64,000 nucleotides of DNA from Acidimicrobiales bacterium (GTDB taxonomy: Bacteria > Actinomycetota > Acidimicrobiia > Acidimicrobiales > Aldehydirespiratoraceae): assembly GCA_029247365.1 (NCBI GenBank), contig JAQWLJ010000064.1, positions 1 to 64,000 on the forward strand, read 5' to 3'. The position numbers and the translations under genes were made by a program. Shown here in pieces: positions 35,790-43,747 of this stretch. The notes beneath the pieces were generated by a model that ran no database searches, was not told where the DNA came from, and was given only the letters and a program-made list of their open reading frames with translations. Numbering within the stretch: position 1 is the first letter of the stretch; each line of letters starts with the position of its first letter.

Positions 35790-36098
35790 TCAAGTCTGCC
35801 AGCGGACCAGCGCCGTCGCTGTCATCGCCACGACGACGACGATCACAAACGGTGCCCGTCGCCACACGGCGACTGCCCCGACCCCCACCCCGACAACACG
35901 GGCATCGAGGACCAGAGCCTCGTCACCCGCCACCGTCTGCACAACGATCAGCGCTGCGAACAGAGCCGCCGGGATCAGCGAAGTGAGTGGTTCGACGCGG
36001 GCGGCAGCGCCGTCGGCGACCCTTCCGAGGCCGAGCACACCGAACACCTTGAACCCGTAGGCGCCGACGACGAGCACAATGATCGACACCCAGCTCAC
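35790..36098 (-). CDS. azlD: AzlD-family branched-chain amino acid exporter small subunit
   Basis: 102 residues from GTG36098, which overlaps the azlC stop as GTGA. It is nearly all hydrophobic, with four helices (VSIIVLVVGAYGFKVFGVLG, LIPAALFAALIVVQTVAG, VVGVGVGAVAVWRRAPFVIVVVVA). Small AzlD proteins pair with AzlC to export branched-chain amino acids. A long frame upstream to 36311 is antisense-like filler over azlC. Next gene is murA, five bases on. Confidence 0.85.
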   Translation of the reverse strand: MSWVSIIVLVVGAYGFKVFGVLGLGRVADGAAARVEPLTSLIPAALFAALIVVQTVAGDEALVLDARVVGVGVGAVAVWRRAPFVIVVVVAMTATALVRWQT

Positions 36099-36766
36099 GT
36101 GACAACCTCCGTGTCGTCTCGGCGGTGCACCAGCCAACCGGGGATCACTGCGAGAGCGGCGACCAGCAGGGGCACGCCGGCCGGCATAATCGGCGTCGTG
36201 GCGACTGCGAGGGCGGCACCGCCAAGTGCGGCGACGCGACCCGGCTGGTGGCGCAGGTGAGGTGCGAGCAGCGCCACGAACGCGGCCGGGAACGCTGCGT
36301 CGAGGCCCCACACCTCAGGTTCGCCAATGACTGCGCCCGACCACACACCGATCATTGAGCCGGCGTTCCAGAGCGCCCACAACCAGATTGCGGTCCACCA
36401 GAACGCATCAGCCGCGTCCGTTTCGTTATCTTGCATTGTTGCCATCGCGGTCGTCTCATCGATCACGAACTGCGACGACGCCGCCCTCGGCACCCACGAC
36501 GCGGGAAGGAGGCGGGCAACAACCGGACCATACAACGCGTTCCGGGCAGCGAGGAGCAGCGCAGAACCCACCGCAGCGGCGTCGGAGCCGCCGGAACCGA
36601 TGACGGAGACAGCAGCCAACTGGGAGGCTCCGGTGAACACGAGGGCCGACATGACGATGATTTGGGGAAGTGTGAGCCCCGCCGCGTCAGCGAGCACGCC
36701 AAAGGTGATACCCACGATCCCCGTCGCTGCTGCGAGGAAGAACCCTTCTCGACGGTGCCCGCTCAC
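36095..36766 (-). CDS. azlC: AzlC-family branched-chain amino acid exporter large subunit
   Basis: 223 residues from GTG36766, overlapping the phosphatase stop as GTGA. The AzlC pattern is FGVLADAAGLTLPQIIVMSA, LVFTGASQLAAVSVIGSGG, LLLAARNALYGPVVARLLP and FVIDETTAMATMQ, with about seven helices. Together with AzlD it forms an exporter of branched-chain amino acids or analogues in the cytoplasmic membrane. Co-translated with both neighbours. Confidence 0.9.
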   Translation of the reverse strand: MSGHRREGFFLAAATGIVGITFGVLADAAGLTLPQIIVMSALVFTGASQLAAVSVIGSGGSDAAAVGSALLLAARNALYGPVVARLLPASWVPRAASSQFVIDETTAMATMQDNETDAADAFWWTAIWLWALWNAGSMIGVWSGAVIGEPEVWGLDAAFPAAFVALLAPHLRHQPGRVAALGGAALAVATTPIMPAGVPLLVAALAVIPGWLVHRRDDTEVVT

Positions 36767-37305
36767 CCGTCGAGTTCGCGCAGGGTGTCGACGAACTGAT
36801 CGATGAGGGTGGCGAGGTCATCGATGCAGACATCGAAGGCCTCTTGCTGGCCCGACCCGGGATCGATGACCTCTTCCCAGGGCTCTACGTCGTGGTTGAC
36901 AAGGTCGAGGGCGGCGACTCGTTCATCGAGTGTTGAACCAGGCAATCCCGGCAGATCACGCACAACCTTGCGGAACATCCCGGCGATCGGCAGCGCCTCC
37001 GGAAGGCGACGGCGCATCCAATGGATGTGTGACGGCTCCATCAAAAGCAGGAGCGAACTCGCATCGACGTCGCCCATCGAGACCTGGCGGGAACGGTGGT
37101 AGGGGTCGTCGAGCCCATGGCGAGACAACGCGTTTCGCGTTCGGACGCTCATCGGCTGATCGGGGATCACGAGCGTGCCTGCACTCGCAACCTCCCATTG
37201 GCTGTCGTCACCGAGTCGGTTGCGCAACAACAACGCAGCCATCACTGAGCGAGCTGCGTTCCCCGTGCAAACCATGGTGATCCGGCGGCGATCGATCCCC
37301 GTCAT
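36763..37305 (-). CDS. Low-molecular-weight protein tyrosine phosphatase
   Basis: 180 residues. The P-loop is MVCTGNAARSVMA (C-x5-R-S at about residues 13-20), and the general acid Asp is in IDPGSGQQEAF near residue 148. Proteins of this type dephosphorylate tyrosines on envelope-synthesis or signalling proteins; related folds act as arsenate reductases, but the full set of arsenate-type Cys is absent. Its ATG overlaps the thioesterase stop (ATGA) and its stop overlaps azlC. It is slightly longer than the usual 150-160 residues because of an insert around RRRLPEALPIAGMFRKV. Confidence 0.88.
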   Translation of the reverse strand: MTGIDRRRITMVCTGNAARSVMAALLLRNRLGDDSQWEVASAGTLVIPDQPMSVRTRNALSRHGLDDPYHRSRQVSMGDVDASSLLLLMEPSHIHWMRRRLPEALPIAGMFRKVVRDLPGLPGSTLDERVAALDLVNHDVEPWEEVIDPGSGQQEAFDVCIDDLATLIDQFVDTLRELDG

Positions 37306-37907
37306 CGTTGAGGCCTGACGAAAAAAGCCTCTGCACCCGCCGTCACCACAGGGGTATCCACCAGCGAGGCAGCGAGAACTGACTCGGCCCGAATGATCAC
37401 CCGTGTCGGTCGTTCCTGGTGAATCCAGGCCCGAAACAGCAAATCGGTCTCGAGCGGTGTCGGCTTGCGGTAGTGGACAGTGAGGCGACCGGTCATGCCC
37501 CCTTCACCGCCGCCAAGACGCTGGGCGGCGCCCATGACCTCGTCGAACAGGCCGGCGAGCACCCCGCCATGACCACTGCCGGGGGGCCCTTCTCGCAGGC
37601 GCGACAGCCGCACATGGCCAAGCATCGCCGGCTGCCCATTGCGCTCACCCACCTCGAGCCGCATCGGAGGTGCCACTGCATTCAGGTTCCCGGACCACGC
37701 CGACAGGTCACGGTTACGAGCTCGACGCCCTTCGGCATCGGCGTATTCTTCGTACCAGCGCAGCCGTCGCTCACCCACCGAGAGTTGTTCGCGTGCGTCG
37801 CGCAGCAGGTCATACGCCGAGGCGCGCCGATCATCGTCGGCGTGGACCTCGTGTAACTGCAGCGCGAGGGCACGCAGCTCATCAGCAATGTCGTCATCAG
37901 AAGCCAT
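37302..37907 (-). CDS. PaaI-like hotdog-fold thioesterase
   Basis: 201 residues from ATG37907, overlapping the nucleosidase stop as TGATG. The hotdog motif is SGHGGVLAGLFDEVMGAAQRLGG (about residues 110-130), and the beta-strand GRLTVHYRKPTPLETDLL closes the fold. The first 65 residues are an extra helical segment (IADELRALALQLHEV, LRDAREQLSVGERRLRWYEE) not found in short PaaI proteins. It probably hydrolyses an acyl-CoA in the cytoplasm; substrate unknown. Confidence 0.8.
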   Translation of the reverse strand: MASDDDIADELRALALQLHEVHADDDRRASAYDLLRDAREQLSVGERRLRWYEEYADAEGRRARNRDLSAWSGNLNAVAPPMRLEVGERNGQPAMLGHVRLSRLREGPPGSGHGGVLAGLFDEVMGAAQRLGGGEGGMTGRLTVHYRKPTPLETDLLFRAWIHQERPTRVIIRAESVLAASLVDTPVVTAGAEAFFVRPQR

Positions 37908-38686
37908 CAGGCAGCACCGTTCGCAAGTCGATCGAGAAGAGCGAGAGTCGTGACCCGCAGTGCCTCCGATGCTGCGGCCAAGTGCTGGGTGAACTGCTCG
38001 GCCGTTGCGACAGGTGAATCGACGAGGTCGGTAATTGCTTTCAGCGCGCCGCACGGTACGCCGTGGAGCCGACAGACCCAGGCAACAGCGGCGGCTTCCA
38101 TCTCCTTAACCTCGGCGCCGCTTGCCAGGATCAGGGCTGCGTCGTTGGGAGACTCGTCCAGCGAGTCTCCCGTGGAGACGACACCGAGCCTGCAACCCAG
38201 CGCCTCTGCGTGCGGGCGCAGATCAGCCGCCGGGTGGTCGCCGCGCCCAAACTCCATGAAGCCAGGAAGATCGATACGGCGGTCGTGGCACACAAACCGA
38301 TCCCAGGCCAAGTACACGTCGCCAATCGATGTATCGGCTCGACTCCAGCCGCCTGCGGTTCCGATCGAGAGCACCAGGTCGGGATCAGTACCCCACTGCT
38401 CGATGGCCGCAGCCAGGGCGACCTGAGTGGTGAGCGCCGCCGCCGCCGTTCCGACGCAATCGACGTCGCAGACTGGGTCAGAGCCATTCACCGCCAGGAT
38501 CACGTCGGGCCATTGGGGCCCTGCAGCCGCCGCGAGGCGGACAGGAAGCTTCACCGCCCAGCCAGGAACGGCAATCGCCGCCGCACCCAGTGCACTTCGC
38601 AGGGGCGCCGCCTCCGCCTCCATGGCCATCACGATCACCACTCGCTCGGCGGCATCGATCGGCAGGGGTGCGGTGGCCTTGGGCAC
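37907..38686 (-). CDS. Nucleoside phosphorylase family protein, 5'-methylthioadenosine nucleosidase-like
   Basis: 259 residues from GTG38686 (VPKATAPLPID); the frame reaches 38782 and the exact start is uncertain. VVIVMAMEAEAAPL resembles the start of MTA/SAH nucleosidases, LVLSIGTAGGWSRADTSIGD and GVVSTGDSLDESPND carry the phosphate or ribose pocket, and EVKEMEAAAVAWVCRLHGVP with KAITDLVDS holds the catalytic Glu and Asp of the family. It likely cleaves methylthioadenosine or S-adenosylhomocysteine for methionine salvage. First gene of the coupled run to murA. Confidence 0.78.
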   Translation of the reverse strand: MPKATAPLPIDAAERVVIVMAMEAEAAPLRSALGAAAIAVPGWAVKLPVRLAAAAGPQWPDVILAVNGSDPVCDVDCVGTAAAALTTQVALAAAIEQWGTDPDLVLSIGTAGGWSRADTSIGDVYLAWDRFVCHDRRIDLPGFMEFGRGDHPAADLRPHAEALGCRLGVVSTGDSLDESPNDAALILASGAEVKEMEAAAVAWVCRLHGVPCGALKAITDLVDSPVATAEQFTQHLAAASEALRVTTLALLDRLANGAA

Positions 38687-38830
38687 GAGCGGGAGCGTAC
38701 GCTGCTGAGGCGAGCCAGACACGTCGACGCAGACCGGTCCACAGCGACCGATGATGGGCCTTCGAAGAAACGAGACGCGCACCTCGTTCCTGGACCGCGC
38801 TCGTCTGAGCCCAGCAGGCTCAACGAAATG

Positions 38831-39829
38831 TCAGAACAAACCCAGAGCGGACGCCACCCGGTCGCGATGGCTCCTCGCGTCGCCGTAGGCCGCAGATAAC
38901 GCCCATGCTCGCTTCAGCCACAGCTGCAGGTCGTACTCGAACGTGTAGCCGATGGCTCCGTGGCACTGCAGCGCTTTGCGGGCAGCGAGATCGACGGTGT
39001 CGGATGCCCGCGCCTTTGCCATAGATACGTCTCGACCACGCGTGAGCGGGTCGTGGGTTGCCGGGTGGGCCACCGACCACGCCGCCCGGTAGACGAGCGG
39101 TGCAGCGAACTCAACAGCAATGCGGACATCGGCCAGATGGTGCTTGACCGCCTGGTACGAGCCGACGGGCTTTCCAAACTGGTGCCGTTCCCCTACGTAC
39201 CCAACGGTGGCATCGAGTAGGCGTCGGGCCACGCCGATGCACTGCGCCGCCGTGCCGAGCACGGCGCGGTCGTAGGCTAGGGCTGCATCGGCCCCATCGA
39301 GTCCGACGGTAACCCCGTCTTTCACCGTGGCCAGCCGACGGGACTGATCGATCGTCGCCAACGCCGTCGTACCGAACCCAGTGGTGAGCGCGAGGCCATC
39401 GTCGACTCGGGCCACGATCCCGTCAGCGATCGCAGCAGAGGCGACGGCACCAGCACCGTCGAGATCGATCGTGATGGTGGTGGAGTCCGCGATGACCCTG
39501 TCAAGCACGTCGCTCCCCGCCTCCGCAAGCGCCGGGATCGCAACGAACGCGTGCTCCATGACCGGCTCGGGAACGGCGGCGTAGCCGGCTTCCTCCAGGA
39601 TCTGAATGAAGGCAACCTCGTCCATGCCAAGCCCGCCTGCGTCTTCGGGAGCGAGTGCCGCAAGGACACCCATTTTGCCGAGGGCTTCCCAGAGCCCGGG
39701 CAGCCGGGCCTCGGGGGTTTCCCAACTGGCTCTGACCGCATCGGGTGGGCAGCGGTCGGCGAAGAGCGCTCGAACGGCATCGCGGAACATGTCGTGTTCA
39801 TCGGTGAAGCCAAATCGCATCGCTGTCAC
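38831..39829 (-). CDS. Acyl-CoA dehydrogenase, smaller subunit of a FadE pair
   Basis: 332 residues. The acyl-CoA dehydrogenase fold is shortened in the middle domain: LGKMGVLAALAPEDAGGLGMDE near the start, then GERHQFGKPVGSYQAVKHHLADV and LQCHGAIGYTFEYDLQLWLKRA. It starts inside the stop of the larger FadE gene (ATGA). Two unequal, adjacent FadE genes are typical of the alpha2-beta2 dehydrogenases that act on steroid side chains and ring fragments in mycobacteria. FAD-linked alpha,beta-dehydrogenation with an ETF acceptor is inferred. Confidence 0.85.
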   Translation of the reverse strand: MTAMRFGFTDEHDMFRDAVRALFADRCPPDAVRASWETPEARLPGLWEALGKMGVLAALAPEDAGGLGMDEVAFIQILEEAGYAAVPEPVMEHAFVAIPALAEAGSDVLDRVIADSTTITIDLDGAGAVASAAIADGIVARVDDGLALTTGFGTTALATIDQSRRLATVKDGVTVGLDGADAALAYDRAVLGTAAQCIGVARRLLDATVGYVGERHQFGKPVGSYQAVKHHLADVRIAVEFAAPLVYRAAWSVAHPATHDPLTRGRDVSMAKARASDTVDLAARKALQCHGAIGYTFEYDLQLWLKRAWALSAAYGDARSHRDRVASALGLF

Positions 39830-40968
39830 CGCCTCGGCAGGCCGAGCACCCGCTCAGCGATGATGTTGCGTTGGATCTCGTTGGTGCCGGCGTAGATCGG
39901 TCCCGAGAGTGCGAACAGGTACCCGTCGAGCCAATCGTTGCCGTCGACCAGTTCGGCCTGATCGCCGAGGAGACGGAGCGCAGTGGCGTGGAGCTCGACA
40001 TCGAGCTCGGACCAGAACACCTTGCCCAGGCTCGCCTCCGACCCGATCTCGGCGCCTTCCATCAGCCCAGCGGCGAGCTGGTAGGTCTGCCAACGGTAGG
40101 CCTGCGCGCGAATCCATGCGTCCACAACCTCGTCCCGCAGCCGCGGGTCAGTCGAACCGTCGCCCTGAATCGACCGGGCCAGCTCGGCGAGGCGTTCGGC
40201 TGCGGCCATGAACCGGCCCGGGCTGCGGAGGCTGAGCCCACGCTCCGACCCCGCCGCAGCCATAGCCACGCCCCATCCTTGTCCTTCTTCACCGAGCACG
40301 TACTCAGCCGAGACGCGGCAGTCATCAAAGAAAAGTTCCGCGAAGCTCGGTTCACCGTCGAGTCGGCTGATCGGCCGTCGCTCAAGGCCCGGGCTATCGG
40401 CCGGCACGAGCAGGTAGGTGAGCCCGCGGTGGCGCTCGGCGCCAGGGTCGGTGCGCACGATGCAGAAGATCCAGTCGGCGTAGGCCCCTCGACTGCACCA
40501 CGTTTTTTGGCCATTGAGCACGAAGTCGTCGCCGTCGCGGATCGCTTTGGTCGCGATGCCTGCCAGGTCACTCCCAGCCTCGGGCTCGCTCCAGCCCTGA
40601 GCCCAGATGTGTTCGCCCGATGCCATCTTCGGCAGGAAGTGGTCCTGCTGTGCTTGCGAACCGAAGTTGAAGATGGTGGGAGCAAGAAGGCTCACACCGT
40701 TTGCGCTGACTCGGCCGGGAACGCCTGACAGCCAGTACTCCTCCTCATAGATGAGCCACTCGATAAGGTCGCAGTCACGCCCTCCGTAAGCAGCTGGCCA
40801 CGCCGGGACCGACCAACCACCATCGAAGAGAACCGTCTCCCAGTTGCGGTGCTCTTCGAAACCGTCGGCTGTGTCCATCGACAAGATGCGTCCCGGGTGG
40901 TTCTCCATCAACCAGGTCCGCACCTCGTCACGAAACTCGACGTGACGCTGCGACAACTCGAGGTCCAT
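39826..40968 (-). CDS. Acyl-CoA dehydrogenase, larger subunit of a FadE pair
   Basis: 380 residues. The family signatures are APTIFNFGSQAQQDHFLPKM, WAQGWSEPEAGSDLAGIATK, VLNGQKTWCSRGAYADWIF and the C-terminal LSGPIYAGTNEIQRNIIAER. ATG40968 shares one base with the ipdB stop (TGATG), and the stop overlaps the next fadE. That places it in the ipdA-ipdB operon, so a steroid ring-derived CoA ester is the likely substrate. It resembles the FadE proteins of the mycobacterial HIP pathway. Confidence 0.88.
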   Translation of the reverse strand: MDLELSQRHVEFRDEVRTWLMENHPGRILSMDTADGFEEHRNWETVLFDGGWSVPAWPAAYGGRDCDLIEWLIYEEEYWLSGVPGRVSANGVSLLAPTIFNFGSQAQQDHFLPKMASGEHIWAQGWSEPEAGSDLAGIATKAIRDGDDFVLNGQKTWCSRGAYADWIFCIVRTDPGAERHRGLTYLLVPADSPGLERRPISRLDGEPSFAELFFDDCRVSAEYVLGEEGQGWGVAMAAAGSERGLSLRSPGRFMAAAERLAELARSIQGDGSTDPRLRDEVVDAWIRAQAYRWQTYQLAAGLMEGAEIGSEASLGKVFWSELDVELHATALRLLGDQAELVDGNDWLDGYLFALSGPIYAGTNEIQRNIIAERVLGLPRR

Positions 40969-41762
40969 CAGCGGAACTCGCTCTTCCGAACGCCACTGGG
41001 ATCGAACACCTCGCGGATGAGGTGGAGTTCTTCGTCGGTAGGATGGCGGCTTTCGGGGATGTCACCGGTGACTGTGAGCTCGAACGCCGACGCCTCCTGT
41101 GCCTGCTTAAGCGTGACACCCGGGTGGAGCGAACGGACGCGCAAGGTGCCATCGTCGGTCTCGAAGTCGTACGCACCCAGGTCGGTGACGATGCGACGGA
41201 TGTCGTGGTAACGGCGGCTTGGTTCGGGAAGCCGCGCGACCGCGTCGTAGCCGGGGCCGCTGACAACATCGACCGACTCGACAAACGAGCGAGCCTGGGT
41301 GGGCACCCAATACGTGGTCGCGTGGTTGATGACATTGCCGGGCGCCCCGCGCATGCCTAGCAGCTGCACCTTCGGATGGGAATAGTCGTCGCCGATCGCA
41401 GCGAAGTTCTGATTGCCATGCCGGTCGATCTGTGGCGCACCCATGACCACATGGCGCTTCCCGGACCAGACCTGATCGAAAATCGACCGGAAAGGCATGT
41501 ACGCCTCAATCGTCGCATCGGACGGATTGCCGCCAAGCGGCAAGTTGCCCTCAATGGCGTACGCAATCGTGTCGGTGAGCATGAGATCGGGCTCAAAGGT
41601 GGCGCGCGCGAGCCGACCGGCGATGACCGGCACCGATCCCATCGGGTTACAAAGCGTCTCACCGTCACCGCGGAATGCCTCGGCCAGGGCAACGACGCAG
41701 ATCTCATCCAGGGTAATGTCACCAGTCGGCCCGCCGTTACCGGGCGTGTGGCTCGTGCTCAT
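40968..41762 (-). CDS. ipdB: CoA-transferase-fold subunit IpdB (steroid ring hydrolase beta)
   Basis: 264 residues from ATG41762, with AAAGGAG well placed upstream; its ATG overlaps the ipdA stop. It has the class I CoA-transferase beta fold, with LDEICVVALAEAFRGDGETL, AIEGNLPLGGNPSDATIEAY and QLLGMRGAPGNVINHATTYW. In Mycobacterium tuberculosis IpdA-IpdB is a hydrolase that opens the last steroid ring (COCHEA-CoA) rather than a transferase. The synteny with two fadE genes and SDRs supports this over a simple 3-oxoacid transferase. A sister glutaconate-type transferase cannot be excluded. Confidence 0.78.
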   Translation of the reverse strand: MSTSHTPGNGGPTGDITLDEICVVALAEAFRGDGETLCNPMGSVPVIAGRLARATFEPDLMLTDTIAYAIEGNLPLGGNPSDATIEAYMPFRSIFDQVWSGKRHVVMGAPQIDRHGNQNFAAIGDDYSHPKVQLLGMRGAPGNVINHATTYWVPTQARSFVESVDVVSGPGYDAVARLPEPSRRYHDIRRIVTDLGAYDFETDDGTLRVRSLHPGVTLKQAQEASAFELTVTGDIPESRHPTDEELHLIREVFDPSGVRKSEFR

Positions 41763-42622
41763 GACGCGCTCCTTTCCTCGAGCTTGGTCCGGTAGGCCTC
41801 GTGGGACTCGAGTTCGAGCCAGTCGGTGCGGAACTGCGCCCACAACTCGGGATCCTTCGCCGTCGCCGCGTAGTCCCTTTGGAACGCTTCGTCGCGCCCA
41901 TAGTCGGGTGGGCACTCGGTGAAGTGAGCGCCCATCGGCGCTTCGACCACACCGTCGACGTGCGTCCGCGGAATGCGCAGGGTGTGGACGGGGCCTTCCT
42001 TCAAGAAGTCATCGGTCGGGATGATCTGCTCTGCCGAGAGATAGGTCTTCTCGCCGGCCATTGCGAACAAGTCATCGAAGTAGATGTCGGGACCGAGGAA
42101 CTGGCCGTTGCCCTTCTGATCGGCCCGGTTCATGTGGATGATCGCAGCGTCCATCTCGAACGCTGGGATGGCCACGAGTTCTTCACCGTCGTCATAGGGC
42201 GACACCACGGTGCGGAGTTCGGGGTTATTCGCCAGCATCGACGAACCCAGCCCGGCGCGGGTCGGATAGAAGGGGACCCGGTGCGCCGCGGCCATGAGGC
42301 CGAGGTAGAACGCGCCCTCGTCGAGTTCCATGAAATCCGGCAGCAGGCCGCCTTGACGTACCGCCCGGAAGTGCGGCTCGAGGGGGATCGAATCGAGCGA
42401 CACGAAGCCGTAGGTGACTTTGCGACATTTGCCTGCGGCGGTGAGGATGCCGACGTCGGGCCCGCCGTAGCTGACGACGTGCAGGTCGGTGAGGTCACTG
42501 CGGAGGATTGCACGTACGAGGGACATCGGTTTGCGTCGAGATCCCCATCCGCCGATCCCGATGGTCATTCCGCTCTCAAGCTCGGCAACGACCTCGTCTT
42601 CGGTCATTCGTTTGTCGGCCAC
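41759..42622 (-). CDS. ipdA: CoA-transferase-fold subunit IpdA (steroid ring hydrolase alpha)
   Basis: 287 residues. The alpha-subunit pattern is ESGMTIGIGGWGSRRKPMSL (about residues 16-35), LHVVSYGGPDVGILTAAGKC, GAFYLGLMAAAHRVPFYPTR, GSSMLANNPELRTVVSPYDD and IIHMNRADQKGNGQFLGPDI. It matches the IpdA type of cholesterol ring C/D degradation. It opens a minus-strand operon ipdA-ipdB-fadE-fadE. Its start faces a divergent SDR gene across a 101-base promoter region that contains the 42665-42683 dyad. Confidence 0.78.
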   Translation of the reverse strand: MADKRMTEDEVVAELESGMTIGIGGWGSRRKPMSLVRAILRSDLTDLHVVSYGGPDVGILTAAGKCRKVTYGFVSLDSIPLEPHFRAVRQGGLLPDFMELDEGAFYLGLMAAAHRVPFYPTRAGLGSSMLANNPELRTVVSPYDDGEELVAIPAFEMDAAIIHMNRADQKGNGQFLGPDIYFDDLFAMAGEKTYLSAEQIIPTDDFLKEGPVHTLRIPRTHVDGVVEAPMGAHFTECPPDYGRDEAFQRDYAATAKDPELWAQFRTDWLELESHEAYRTKLEERSAS

Positions 42623-42664
42623 GCTCGCCTCTCCCTATAGTCGCAGCTCGTCGCTGTGCCGGGA

Positions 42665-42683
42665 ACCTGACGACCCGTCAGGT
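42665..42683. promoter_or_regulatory. Perfect 8-bp dyad ACCTGACG-acc-CGTCAGGT, operator candidate
   Basis: Eight-base arms, three-base spacer, no mismatches, in the 101-base divergent region between ipdA (start 42622) and the SDR gene (start 42724). It is 41 bases from the SDR start and 43 from the ipdA start, so one dimer could control both directions. It does not match the published KstR (AAC-GTT) or KstR2 (CAAG-CTTG) motifs as I recall them. A TetR or FadR-like regulator is likely. Confidence 0.6.
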
Positions 42684-42723
42684 CCGGCCACGGACGGTAG
42701 CAGTCCCTTGTACTCTCCCCCTC

Positions 42724-43509
42724 ATGGCCGACCCGTTCGATCTCACCGGCAAGACCGCCATCGTCACCGGCGGCACCAAGGGTCTCGGCCGCGAGATCGC
42801 AACACGGCTGCTCGGTCAGGGTGCCCACGTCGTCGTCTGCGCCCGCACCGAGCCCGCTGAGCCGGTTCAGGAGGCCGATCGGGTGGCCGATTTCGTTCGA
42901 GCCGACGTGCGCGACCCCGATCAGATCGCAGCGGTTGTCGCGGCAACACTCGACCGCACGGGCCGCATCGACATCCTCGTGAACAATGCCGGAGGGGCAC
43001 CACCGGCCGAGAGCGCGACCGTGTCGCCCCGATTCAACGAGAAGATCGTCGGACTCAACCTGCTCGCTCCGCTCATGTTCAGCCAGGCCGTGCACGACAC
43101 CATGCAGCGCCAAGACAGCGGCGGCGTGATCGTCAACATCGCATCGGTCTCTGGGCAGCGAGCCAATCCGAAGGGGGTCGCGTACGGCGCCGCCAAGGCG
43201 GGGCTCATCAACATGACCGCAACGCTCGCCCACGAGTGGGGCCCCAAGATTCGGGTCGTCGCGCCGGTCGTCGGCATGATCATCACCGAGAACGCCCACC
43301 TCTTTTACGGCGACCAGGACGGCATCAACGCAGTCGGCCAGACCCTGCCGATGAAGCGCATGGGCGAACCCGTCGATGTTGCCGACGTCGTGCTGTTCTG
43401 CGTCTCTCCCATGGCCCGGTGGATGACTGGCTGCACGGTCCCGATCGATGGCGGCGGTGAAGGGGCTACCTATCTCGGCGCCGCCACCGGCGAGGCTTCG
43501 TCAACGTGA
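42724..43509 (+). CDS. Short-chain dehydrogenase/reductase
   Basis: 261 residues from ATG42724. The Rossmann motif is VTGGTKGLGREIATRL, followed by ILVNNAGGAPP and the catalytic Ser...Tyr-x3-Lys in IVNIASVSGQRANPKGVAYGAAKAGLIN. The C-terminus ends with CTVPIDGGGEGATYLG. Divergent from ipdA, as SDR genes are in mycobacterial steroid clusters, so it may reduce or oxidise a ring-derived hydroxyacyl-CoA. Its stop overlaps the next small gene (GTGA). Confidence 0.85.
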   Translation: MADPFDLTGKTAIVTGGTKGLGREIATRLLGQGAHVVVCARTEPAEPVQEADRVADFVRADVRDPDQIAAVVAATLDRTGRIDILVNNAGGAPPAESATVSPRFNEKIVGLNLLAPLMFSQAVHDTMQRQDSGGVIVNIASVSGQRANPKGVAYGAAKAGLINMTATLAHEWGPKIRVVAPVVGMIITENAHLFYGDQDGINAVGQTLPMKRMGEPVDVADVVLFCVSPMARWMTGCTVPIDGGGEGATYLGAATGEASST

Positions 43510-43745
43510 TCGTCACCATCGTCGGCGCGCTCGCCGATCTCGCCCAGGTCACCGATCCCGAGTTCATCGACGATGCAGGCCGCATCATCGGATCACCTGA
43601 CCCGGGCCCCGACCCGACCCACTCCGGCGACCGGGGCGGCGTCCTCCAATTCGTGTTGTTCTTCGGGCTGGTAGGAGGCGTGAGCTTTATCGCCTGGCGG
43701 ATCCGGACCGCGATGCGCCAAGCTCGCTTCTCGAAGGAGGGCTGA
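43506..43745 (+). CDS. Small membrane protein between SDR and MBL-fold genes
   Basis: 79 residues from GTG43506, overlapping the SDR stop. An Asp/Pro-rich N-terminal half (DPEFIDDAGRIIGSPDPGPD) is followed by one membrane helix (VLQFVLFFGLVGGVSFIAW) and a basic tail RIRTAMRQARFSKEG. GGAGG just before the next ATG at 43748 lies inside its 3' end. Translation coupling on both sides argues it is real. No family recognised. Confidence 0.6.
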   Translation: MIVTIVGALADLAQVTDPEFIDDAGRIIGSPDPGPDPTHSGDRGGVLQFVLFFGLVGGVSFIAWRIRTAMRQARFSKEG

Positions 43746-43747
43746 CC

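Noticed and set aside
36763-37305. Arsenate reductase identity for the LMW phosphatase
   Set aside because: The C-x5-R loop is shared, but the extra Cys relay of ArsC is missing and no ars genes are adjacent.
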